A stretch of 64,000 bases of DNA from Semisulcospira habei (lineage: Eukaryota > Mollusca > Gastropoda > Semisulcospiridae), in contig BTPG01000004.1 of assembly GCA_036245525.1 (NCBI GenBank), positions 44,618,924 to 44,682,923 on the forward strand. The letters are read 5' to 3'. Under the pieces are notes generated by a model. It made no database searches. It was not told the DNA's origin and worked only from the letters and a program-made list of their open reading frames with translations. Each line of letters begins with the position of its first letter. Positions within the stretch are counted from its first letter, which is position 1. Positions 56,137 through 64,000 of this stretch are shown here, one piece after another. Made by a program: the position numbers and the translations under genes.

Positions 56137-56340
56137 TGAAAGACACGCAACTGCAAGAGGCATAGATCCTCATGGGCCCCCGCAGTTGCGGGGGCCCATG
56201 AGGACCCATGCCTCTTGCCGGCCCCATTTGTATCCGTGTAACTCAGGTAGTCGGGTTTAACAACGCAGTAACTCTGTAGCCGCGGTGTCAGTCGGAGACA
56301 CTATTTTTTACTGGGACGCTGGCAATCACGACGGGGTTAA
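56137..56340. repeat. Family B hairpin element
   Basis: Core 56152-56219 (CATGGGCCCCCGC and complement). The long right arm ends CACGACGGGGTTAA. The left TTAA is unclear. Confidence 0.86.
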
Positions 56341-56347
56341 TGATTTA

Positions 56348-56400
56348 GCTCTTTTTGGTCTAGAATCACCTCGAACAAAAAGCGCCAGGAGCAGCCCTAG
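56348..56400. repeat. Family C palindrome, degraded
   Basis: GCTCTTTTTGGTCTAGAATC and CACCTCGAACAAAAAGCGCC. Confidence 0.65.
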
Positions 56401-56689
56401 ACAATTACCGCAGTCTGAGGAGCAAACGTGAGAGCAGCATGAATGATTATTTTCTCATGAGCAGCACGTCCTCAAAATCCTCCGGAGAATAAGAAAGCAT
56501 GCAAATGCTTCCACACACGTTTTGCCGTCTTTACAGCCAGCGATTTTTAAAAAAATATAATTACACCTAGTCCCTTCAATGCGGGTGGCCACAAGATGTG
56601 TTCCTGAAACCGCCGTAAATTCATCGCCAAGGAAATTCGCCAATCCAAGGAGGCAACGGTGGACACAACATAGAGCCATGCGCCAGTAA
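56401..56689. other. No assigned gene
   Basis: A minus-strand frame (56455-56679) is open for 74 codons, but no domain, start context or splice signal supports it. Confidence 0.4.
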
Positions 56690-56794
56690 GAGTCAGAGAA
56701 CCTGATGTGCCCCAGGTCCTGCGGGGGTACATGAGGTTCTATGTCTCTTGCAGTTGGGTGGTGTTCACTTTATCTTCGTAGTGAAAGGGTTGAT
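56690..56794. repeat. Family B hairpin, right side intact
   Basis: Core 56693-56756. The short arm ends CGTAGTGAAAGGGTTGA, a mutated TTAA. Confidence 0.83.
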
Positions 56795-57244
56795 TCTGAG
56801 GCAAAGTTCCGGCAAGTTGTTTGTTTGTTGTTGTTGTTGTTGTTGTTGTTGTTCCACTGCACATCTCGATCACAGTTTTTTTTTTTCATTGGAAAATTAA
56901 ATCACGAGTATGGTGAGGGCAAACCACATCGACAGTTCCAACAGTTGATGGATTTGTCAGGCTGCGTTACTCTACAATAGTTTTTTTTTTTTTTCCTTTT
57001 TCCTTTTGTCTGTTGTCGTTTCAATGCCTGCGGCAGTTTTAATGCTTGCCCTCGACAGGTTCGCTTGGATACTCTCTCCATCATGCTTGGCCGACCGAAA
57101 GTCCGGTTCCTCTCGGAGACTGCTGCCGGCAAAGATGGACGAGAGAAAATAATTTGAAACTTCCTTAGCATATTGCAAACGTGCATTTCGATCAAAACAA
57201 TCCGAACGGGTACGACTTATGCTTTTAGCAGTAATTGGGTAGTT
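56795..57244. other. No gene; (GTT)n and T tracts
   Basis: (GTT)n at 56825-56852 and T tracts at 56876-56886 and 56980-56994. Confidence 0.55.
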
Positions 57245-57336
57245 TTAACCCTTTGGGTGTCGGTAGCGGTTTTAGTCGCGATGATTCCTACAGGAATCAT
57301 CGCGACTAAAACCGCTACCGACACCCAAAGGGTTAA
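57245..57336. repeat. Family C palindrome, perfect (92 bp)
   Basis: TTAACCCTTTGGGTGTCGGT is matched exactly by ACCGACACCCAAAGGGTTAA. The arms meet at TTCCTACAGGAA, so nearly the whole element is self-complementary. Confidence 0.97.
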
Positions 57337-57829
57337 CCTCCTATTGCCTGCAGCAGGTGGCTGCATAATCAATGGGGTTAAAGCAATTGATACTAAAACA
57401 GTCACTAGTTTGCATTAGACAACATTTGATGAAAATAATTCCTCTGGTCTGCTTTCAATAGATGACGAAACCTCGGGTGTGCCAAAACAAAATCCAAAAC
57501 CCACTAAACATGCAGCATCACCTGAAATTAAAGCCAACGGTCTGAGTAAACATTGCCGAAAGAGACTGAACGTTGTAAACCTTTGAATGAGGTATAGTAA
57601 TAAAACGTTCTAGACCAGTAGTTCTTGCAGGGTCTCGGATCAGAGCATTTCTGAAAAGTAGTGGAGGGAGGGGGGATGGGAAACTGCTGGCAAAAAGGAA
57701 TTGCGAAGTAAAACTTGACAACCGAGAGAACAGACAAGAGCATCTTCTTCAAAGTGAAATCAACTTTTAAGAGACGTTTTCCTGGCAAATTTGTGTCAGC
57801 CAGCAAGCCTCTTCAGCACGAGAAAGTAC
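57337..57829. other. No gene seen
   Basis: Unassigned, moderately AT-rich. The open frame around 57715-57830 has no ATG or domain. Confidence 0.45.
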
Positions 57830-57888
57830 CTGGGCCGACGTCGGCGGCAGTTGACCTGCGCACGGCACGAAGGCCTGTTGCATACTGC
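57830..57888. repeat. Family D element, degraded
   Basis: GGGCCGACGTCGGCGGCAGT and CACGAAGGCCTGTTGCATAC. Confidence 0.65.
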
Positions 57889-57991
57889 ACACTTCTTCGG
57901 CCGACTTGTAACGCCTCTCCAATCTCACAAACTGCTGAAAGCTGGTTTTCCTTGAGTAGGTCTGTCTTTTATTAGCGATAGAGTGGAGCTG

Positions 57992-58068
57992 GGGCCAGCT
58001 GCACGAGCGAGCTAAGCGGAGCACCTTGATTAGCGGCTGACGCAGGACTAAGCTCTCTCAAGCGATTC
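57992..58068. repeat. Family E palindrome, decayed
   Basis: CAGCTGCACGAGCGAGCTAA and CAGGACTAAGCTCTCTCAAG. Confidence 0.72.
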
Positions 58069-58767
58069 GTATTAGCATCCGGCTGCAGCCAGTGGTGTAA
58101 GTTCATATTAACCCCTGCAGCTGCTAGAGCCCATGAAAACTTGCGCCACTTGCTGACCGAGATAAAAGCTTTAATTAGCTGTCCCTAAGACTGACAAGCA
58201 GGTAGAGCACAGGGGATAAGCAGGCAGTTGGCTCGAAGGCCAAACGCGTACCAAGATCTACCAAGGTATAGCCGGCCTCAGTCCTAGAGTCCACAGGGGA
58301 AAAAAATAAAAACGACTGCCGGGGTTACCGAGCTGCGCGGTTATTCTGCATCGATAGGCAAAAACATCGTACTGTTCACTTGTTGACACTTCGTACAGCA
58401 TGCTTTGAACATCGTACAGCATGCTGAAACTTCATTCTGGCCGCACGCTTGTGCTGACAATTTCGCTAAACTAAGCCTTGGTATCAGTGACAACTTTTAC
58501 GAATACAGAGAATATCTACATTTGTTATCACAGGGACCATTCATCTGGTTCGTCAGTGGCTGTTTGCAAGCCACGAAGCAGAAGTAACATTGAGTGAATC
58601 GAAACTCTTACAAAAATGCGGCTCGAAAAGTGCTTCTGGTTACAGTTATCCCCCGTGAGGTGGCCCGGGATGGGGGACGGAAGGGGGGGTTGAGGGGGCT
58701 GCAGTTTGCTGCGGTTTAGTAATTACCTCTCTAAGATGTACGAGGCGCTAAAAAGTCTGTCTCTCTG
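58069..58767. other. No gene seen
   Basis: A tRNA-like scrap (AGGTAGAGCACAGGGG, 58200-58216) is too degenerate to call. G tract at 58683. Confidence 0.45.
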
Positions 58768-58994
58768 TTAACCCATGCGGCCCTGACACACTGCCAGAAG
58801 ATAGGGATCGACCATTACAGATGCTTCAAGGGTGGCGCCAGAATCATCAGCTGGACGCGCGGCTAAGGCCTATAGGTTCCGAGCTATTGTGGCACCACCC
58901 TTGAACCATCAAGCTCAGTCTGTCTCCTCTGTGAACCGTCGTGCAATCACTAGAGGAATACTCTGAAATTTGGGAAGTTTAATCTCAGGGTTCA
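58768..58994. repeat. Family A hairpin element, diverged
   Basis: TTAACCCATGCGGCCCTGAC to AATCTCAGGGTTCA. The centre is enlarged by about 25 bp (CATCAGCTGGACGCGCGGCT). Confidence 0.78.
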
Positions 58995-59001
58995 GTGCGT
59001 G

Positions 59002-59199
59002 TTAACTCTTAAAATGCCCAGAAAAACTGAACACACAACCGCAAAAGGCATAGAACCTCATGAGCAACTGCGGGGGTTCATGAGGATCTATGCCTCTTGC
59101 CGAAGCCAATTTATGTCCATGTCCCTTCGACGCATGCGACTTTTAGCCTTTAAATTACTCGGAAACGAAATACACGTCCAGTGGCAGGGAAGGGGTCAC
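59002..59199. repeat. Family B hairpin element
   Basis: TTAACTCTTAAAATGCCCAG to GTGGCAGGGAAGGGGTCAC; core 59037-59100. Confidence 0.86.
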
Positions 59200-59346
59200 T
59201 AGAAACTCGTTAGTGTATGGACACTAAAGCCGGTGTGGAATGAACGATTCCTTTGAAAAACTTACGATCGAGTAAAGAAACATAACTTCCACACTCTGTT
59301 TCCTTGATGGACAGTACGGCGAACACCTAGTTTGTACATGTATTTA

Positions 59347-59471
59347 GCCACCGGTACTGTGAATAGCCCTTTGGCTATCGGTAGCGGTTTTTGTCGCGAT
59401 GATTCCTGCCGGAATCATCGCGACAAAATCCGCTACCGACAGCCACAGGGTTATTCACAGTACCATTGGCT
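59347..59471. repeat. Family C palindrome inside a longer inverted repeat
   Basis: CCCTTTGGCTATCGGTAGCG and complement form the core. The outer sequences GGTACTGTGAATA and TATTCACAGTACC extend the stem by about 20 bp beyond the usual end. Confidence 0.9.
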
Positions 59472-59689
59472 TTTTCAGAAGGAGATTATTTAATGCCAAC
59501 ACTGTCTGCAGGAAAAGAGGCGAAGCCAGTGAAAGCAAAAGAAAGTAAGTGCATTATCTCATTCGCGGTGAACTGCCGGCATCTGTATACTCAGCTGCAT
59601 TTAAAGTACCATTGCGCATAAATCTGAAGACGCATTTTAGCACCCTGTGTGTTTGTTATGCCTTGTCAACACATAATAAACTTTAACAG

Positions 59690-59950
59690 CAGTTTGGGCA
59701 CGCAGCAAAAGCACACGCCTAATAGCACTTATTTATCCTGCGCAGCCGTTAGCGTGTCAACCTATTTTTAGCTGTTTCTCGCACTGTATTTTTAGAACGG
59801 AGTGGCGTCACTGTCAAGTTACTTGATATAAATATAACGTGTGATGAACTGGATTCTCCTGTTTCTAAATGAACCATAACTAGACCTGTGTGCAGCGTTT
59901 CGTAACCGTCTGCTACATAAGTGTATCTTTGAACGGTCACGGCGGTAGTG
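59690..59950 (-). repeat. Dispersed repeat Y, unoccupied copy
   Basis: Matches 29.27-29.80 kb reversed without the 214-bp family A insertion. The join lies at 59770-59773 (TTTTTAGCTGTTTCTCGC). Confidence 0.78.
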
Positions 59951-59997
59951 GGCCTTTAAACTGCTATTCGGATGCGGTCGCCCGCGAAGATGTTATT

Positions 59998-60065
59998 GTA
60001 CATAGTGAGATTTGTGTTTTGTTGAATTACAATGAAAATCTTGCTGTTTAGAAAAAATGGATAAC
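59998..60065 (+). repeat. Single unit of the 37-kb minisatellite
   Basis: GTGAGATTTGTG, ACAATGAAAATCTTGCTGTT and AAAAATGGATAACGTC. Confidence 0.6.
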
Positions 60066-60167
60066 GTCCGCCGGCTGTCTGTTGTTGTCATGGGCAGCGT
60101 GTGAGTAATCCGTGCACTAGCTCAACGACACGTTGTTATCCGGGTCTGTGATACAGGCCTTGACAGC

Positions 60168-60376
60168 TTAACTCATGCCAGACACACCACAACAAGATAA
60201 GGATCGACCATGATAGTTCAAGGGTGATGCCAGAATAGCTTGGCGCCTATGGGTGCCAAGCTATTTTGGTATCACCCTTGAACTATCTTGGTCGATCTGT
60301 GTCCTGCACTGCAAAGCAGTCTTCACATGACAACGGCAAAATTTGGGGATTTCGGTGTTGGGGTGGAATGAGTTAA
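60168..60376. repeat. Family A hairpin element (209 bp)
   Basis: TTAACTCATGCCAGACACAC to GGGGTGGAATGAGTTAA; core 60202-60298. Confidence 0.94.
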
Positions 60377-60453
60377 TGTAGCGTGTGATTACTGTTTTAA
60401 AGGACTTTGTTCGGAAATCAAAAGTAGGTCACATTTCGACGAAAACAGTGGCT

Positions 60454-60579
60454 TAACTCAGTCTGCCCGCGACACACCACAGCAAGATATGGCTCCACCA
60501 TGATAGTTCAAGGGTCATGGCAGAATAGCTTGGCGCCTATGCGCAAGTACTCATTATTATTATTATTATTATTACTACA

Positions 60580-60613
<34 letters not shown>

Positions 60614-60620
60614 GTACTAG

Positions 60621-60652
<32 letters not shown>
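60454..60652. repeat. Family A left half running into (ATT)n/(ACT)n
   Basis: TTAACTCAGTCTGCCCGC through CATGGCAGAATAGCTTGGCG, then CCTATGCGCAAGTACTC and (ATT)n, (ACT)n at 60551-60652. The right arm is absent. Confidence 0.85.
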
Positions 60653-60759
60653 AGCGTACAATAATGTTTTCCTAGTTTCCTGTTTGTTTTCTTCACCCAG
60701 CCTACAGAGTTTTGCTTTTTCACAACTTTTCCATTAACGCTGAGTATTTTGAGGAGTTT

Positions 60760-60858
60760 TTAACCCCTTGCCTCTACTGACGATGCCGCTCTGCGGGAAA
60801 GACGCGTGTACGCGTCTTTTTTGCAGAGCGGTATCGTTAGTAGCAGCCAAGGGGTTGA
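60760..60858. repeat. TTAA palindrome, family C-like (99 bp)
   Basis: TTAACCCCTTGCCTCTACTG mirrors TAGTAGCAGCCAAGGGGTTG around ACGCGTGTACGCGT. Confidence 0.9.
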
Positions 60859-61440
60859 TTTGGAAAGACAAACATTCCTCGGGATGGGGGGGGGGAGGGG
60901 GACTTACCAAGGATTATCTATCAGAGAGAAATAAACAGTCAATTTAATATGACGGCTAAAACTTTCCTTGTCCAAGATTTTACTAGTCACAACTCATGGT
61001 CGTATATAATATCTCACATTTTTCGACAAGGAGGGGGGGGGGGGGGAGGGGGTGGAGAGAGAGAGGGGGGGGGGGAGGAGAGACGGGTTACATTTACATA
61101 AATGCTGAATTTATATTGCTTGTGCTCGAATTTATAGTGAAGTGTGTATTTTCGTTTCTTGTCACGATGGTCATTACGAATGATTCCCCCCCCCCCCACT
61201 CCCCCCCCCCCCCCACCCCCACCAAAAGGGAGGGATTTGTGTGACTTGCGACGGCATTGCGTATGGTGTTATTTGTCATCCCCTTTAGAAACACATCTGC
61301 TGTTCCTCAGTTTGGTGCGTCAGCTTACGTGTGCGTCATCAGGCGGACTACATTAGCCATTTTTTTCGAAAATAATTCAGTTGTTTGATGCCGAATTCAA
61401 TACGCAATTATAAGACTCTCAAAAGTACATGACACTTTCT
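60859..61440. other. No gene; G and C tracts
   Basis: G-rich 61031-61076 and C-rich 61187-61222 tracts could pair with each other. No exon is seen. Confidence 0.55.
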
Positions 61441-61474
61441 TTAACCATTCCGCTACCGACACGCAAAGGGTTAA
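61441..61474. repeat. Family C single right arm
   Basis: TTAACCATTCCGCTACCGAC then ACGCAAAGGGTTAA; only one arm remains, with TTAA at both ends. Confidence 0.75.
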
Positions 61475-61655
61475 ACTAATAGGCAGGTAATTCACGGACA
61501 ACGACCTTAAAGCATCTATGAAGCAAAACTGAATTTGTATACAACGGCCCTTTTGAAGTACATTTTCTGTATTGACTCGTATTATGTCAGAAGACTAGTC
61601 TTGCGCTGAGCTCCCTATAACCTCCGTCAAAGGATGTAAATGGAGGTCATCTCTT

Positions 61656-61727
61656 ACAGCAAAAGGCATGGATTCTCATGAGCCATTGCTGCTGCGGGGG
61701 CTCATGAGAATGTACGCTTATTGCAGA
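61656..61727. repeat. Family B hairpin core
   Basis: CAGCAAAAGGCATGGATTCT and TGAGAATGTACGCTTATTGC. A second scrap (CAAGAGACAGAGATGTC) is at 61798. Confidence 0.8.
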
Positions 61728-62139
61728 GGAAAATGTTTGACGAAAGGACTGATCTGGGTTTTTATACTACAACGCCGAAATTTAACTCCGCACAGCCACA
61801 AGAGACAGAGATGTCAGTCGCCAGGGCTCATGCACGTCTACGTTTCTATCTGCTTGTTTTACATCTGTGTTCCCCGGACACGGGGTGAGGGGGGGGGGCA
61901 CCGCATATTCAATGCATGGCGGCACTAGACACGGTAATGGTGAACGAACAATAAAGACGATGCGTAGCACGAGTACTTACATGTCCGCCGGAGAAAGAAA
62001 TTATTAACCTTTTGGCGCAATGTTCCATCCAAAGAAATGTATGTTGTAATCTTCCAAAACTGAATAGCACGAAGTCAATAAGACATGAAAACGTCGCAGT
62101 TATTTGCCCACCGCAGAAACCAATTACTTCCCTTGTAAG
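61728..62139. other. No gene seen
   Basis: Unassigned apart from the family B scrap at about 61798-61855. Confidence 0.45.
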
Positions 62140-62212
62140 ATTGACGGCGGCCGCATTGGGCCCGAGCACGGCCGTGCGCGGGCCCAATGTGGCCGACGTC
62201 GGCCAGAGGTCC
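62140..62212. repeat. Family D element, centre
   Basis: CGGCGGCCGCATTGGGCCCG and GAGCACGGCCGTGCGCGGGC, then CCGACGTCGGCC. Confidence 0.8.
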
Positions 62213-62451
62213 CGCTTTAGGCACGGCTCAAAATCATCATCAATGGTACATCTTTGCGTCTAATGTTTTCATCAAGCCATTCAGCGATTTAGCGGCCCTT
62301 CGTTTGTCCCTTTGGTCTAGGATAATAAGCTTGAATGCAACTGGACGCTCATTGTAACGTGATCAAATCCGTAAACAAATCCGTGGCCGAAACCCATTTC
62401 CGCGTGTTCTATAACCATTTTCATCCGGTTACACCCATTGCTTGAAATAAA

Positions 62452-62623
62452 TCTGACTATGATAGTTCAAGGGTGGTGCCAGAATAGCTTGGCGCCTGAG
62501 GCGCCAAGCTATTCTGGCACCACCCTTGAACTAAAATGGATGATCTATCTCCTAATCTGTAATGTAGCCTTCACAGGATAACAAGCCAGTGTTATCAAAT
62601 CAGCTTCAAGATGTAAAGTTTTA
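62452..62623. repeat. Family A hairpin element, left outer arm lost
   Basis: Core 62455-62548 around GGCGCCTGAGGCGCC. The right arm CTCCTAATCTGTAATGTAGC matches 7745-7770 and 21860-21905 in reverse. Confidence 0.88.
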
Positions 62624-63124
62624 AAGAGCATGTAAAAAGACTATGTACAGGGCCGGATCACTTAGGTCCAGAGGGGAGCGGGGGGGGGGGTAACTTCTTG
62701 TTTGGGACCTTGAACCTCATGCAAAAGGCCTCCACCACGCTAGCATTTTAACAAATTTGGGGTCTGGGGCATGGCCCCCCGGCACCCCCTGGATCCGGGT
62801 CTGATGTACATAACTGCATACATGTATGAATAGAATATACAAAATTTGCATCTTTTACTAATGTGCACTATAGAAGAGGCATAGAACCACATGGAGGGAA
62901 GGGGGGGGGGGGAGGGTAAGGAAATCGAACCTCGGGCAACTCTTCCGTGCCCCTGATAGGATACATGATATTCCCTATTGACTCTCAGAGCATATCAGGG
63001 GCACGAAACTCTGCCCAGAACTTCGATTACCTCCCGGCCCTGCTGTGTGGTAGAACACGTACGGGAAAAAAAACCACATAATCTAATCGGACGCGCTTAC
63101 TGAAAACTTGCACCGATGATCCTC
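62624..63124. other. No gene; family B scrap, G tracts, short inverted repeat
   Basis: AGAAGAGGCATAGAACCACA at 62873 runs into a G tract. CGTGCCCCTGATAGGATA and GCATATCAGGGGCACG (62947-63005) form a hairpin related to 54060-54120. Confidence 0.6.
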
Positions 63125-63211
63125 CAAGTGAACAAAAGTCCTTTGGCCGACGCGGGCCGCAGCTGCTTGCTCCCCGCACTCCGACAGCGGCCCGAGGCTC
63201 TTTGTTTACTG
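63125..63211. repeat. Family D element, diverged
   Basis: TTTGGCCGACGCGGGCCGCA and CAGCGGCCCGAGGCTCTTTG. Confidence 0.62.
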
Positions 63212-63244
63212 GAATTGCATGTTTGTAAGTAGGCGTCCGCCCAT

Positions 63245-63600
63245 AGTTTGTATTCATCATCATCAGTCCCTTGCCCGAACTGGGCGTTGGGGGGACTGAA
63301 AGGCAGCAGCAACAGACAGTGCTCTCCACTGAGTTCTATTTTGGGCGGTGGCAAGCAAGTCTGGCATCTCGAGTTCGGTCCATTCTTTTATGTTTGCGAC
63401 CCAACTCTTTCTCTGACGACCTCGCCGACGACTTCCTTCGAGAGTGCCTTGGAGGATAGTCTTGGACAAGGTGTTGTGTCGGGTCACGTGGCCAAACCAA
63501 GCAAGCTTGCGCCGTTTGTATTATCTGCGTGTAAGAGACCTACGTGCGCCAGTGTCAGACGAAGGAAATGATCTTGCCGAGAGCATACGCTTGATAAATG
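63245..63600 (-). mobile_element. LINE C-terminal fragment, minus strand
   Basis: The frame 63487-63263 gives TLSKTILQGTLEGSRRRGRQ, RKSWVANIKEWTELEMPDLL and ATAQNRTQWRALSV, a conserved LINE polyprotein end. A GATGATGATGAA tail follows at 63255-63266. 5'-truncated. Confidence 0.85.
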
Positions 63601-63654
63601 AAGCAATTTTCTTCTGCACCGTGTAAACCGGAATTGGTTTGGTGTAGATCAGTG

Positions 63655-63715
63655 CTGGCCTGTGATGTTGGGCCTTTCGGCTTGCAGTCGTAAGGCTCAA
63701 AATCATAGACCAGCA
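63655..63715. repeat. Family F hairpin
   Basis: TGTGATGTTGGGCCTTTCGG and CGTAAGGCTCAAAATCATAG. Confidence 0.55.
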
Positions 63716-64000
63716 CTGCATATGGCGTCGCGTCGCGTTGCATCTGTGCGCATATCGTTGTTTTCTTCACTTTCTTGTCCCTCTGCACCGAGGTGATCAG
63801 GGACTAGCGCTTTTGACTTTAACTGACGAACACGACATAAAATATTTAGTTCTATGATAATTTATTTATTAGTTTTATAAAATGATTTATAGTGCACCTC
63901 CTCACCAACAGCTGTCCTTATGTATAAAAAGGTATAATTTACTTTCCATATTTAAAATTCAGATTAAAATTTAGAACCACTTGTGCGCATATCGCCTGTG
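63716..64000. other. No gene seen
   Basis: AT-rich end of the window without recognisable features. Confidence 0.5.

Noticed and set aside
59479..59544. Possible 66-bp exon between CTTTTTCAG and GTAAGTG
   Set aside because: The splice sites look good and the frame is open in the phase required after exon 2, but the peptide (lysine/arginine-rich) does not resemble a MAM continuation and lies beside a palindrome. Transcript data would be needed.

Overview
This is non-coding-rich animal nuclear DNA, most likely from a lophotrochozoan such as a marine mollusc. That assignment is an inference. It rests on spliced exons with GT/AG sites, tRNA-derived SINEs, several LINE clades, a Penelope-like element, a Tc1-type transposon, long microsatellites and very many short foldback elements. 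There are no operons, bacterial-type genes, rRNA, CRISPR arrays or clear functional tRNA genes.

Only one host gene is supported, on the + strand. Exon 1 (1674-1866) encodes a signal peptide and the start of an extracellular domain and ends at a GTAAGC donor. A compatible-phase exon (48290-48545) opens at an AG acceptor, ends at a perfect GTGAGT donor and continues what looks like a MAM-type domain. If they belong together, a 46.4-kb intron fills most of the window and the gene runs on beyond 48.5 kb; no convincing third exon was found.

Almost everything else is repetitive. The dominant component is a set of short palindromic elements. Family A has a core opening GATCGACCATGATAGTTCAA and a GGCGCC centre. 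Family B opens CAAGAGGCATAGATCCTCAT. Family C opens CCCTTTGGCTGTCGGTAGCG. Several singletons share their TTAACYC ends. Well-preserved A and B copies are both about 214-218 bp: a hairpin core of 65-97 bp between unequal arms ending in TTAA. Other families are D (TACCCAATGCGCAAAAGGCC ends), E, F, and two 470-510 bp TTAA-flanked elements.

Region by region: 0-2 kb, hairpin elements and the exon 1 region; 2-11 kb, hairpin elements and simple repeats; 11.1-15.8 kb, a 4.7-kb element with about 1-kb inverted arms around a decayed LINE; 16-22 kb, hairpin elements, two SINEs and tandem TTAA elements; 22.1-25.2 kb, a probable solo LTR split by a 1.8-kb Tc1 element; 25.6-26.4 kb, CT and TA microsatellites; 27.5-29.8 kb, dispersed repeats split by a Penelope-like element; 30-33.5 kb, hairpin elements and a SINE; 33.7-35.6 kb, an L1/Tx1-like LINE with an internal 58-bp tandem array; 36.7-38 kb, minisatellites; 38.8-45.2 kb, LINE ends and microsatellites; 45-48 kb, hairpin elements; 48.3 kb, exon 2; 48.7-64 kb, a minisatellite, LINE ends, a SINE and dense A/B/C/D hairpins.

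The transposon coding regions seen are truncated or carry frameshifts, so none looks autonomous. The best candidate for something undescribed is the TTAA hairpin superfamily, with its common architecture, its insertions into one another's TTAA sites, and copies in which one hairpin arm is replaced by simple repeats.
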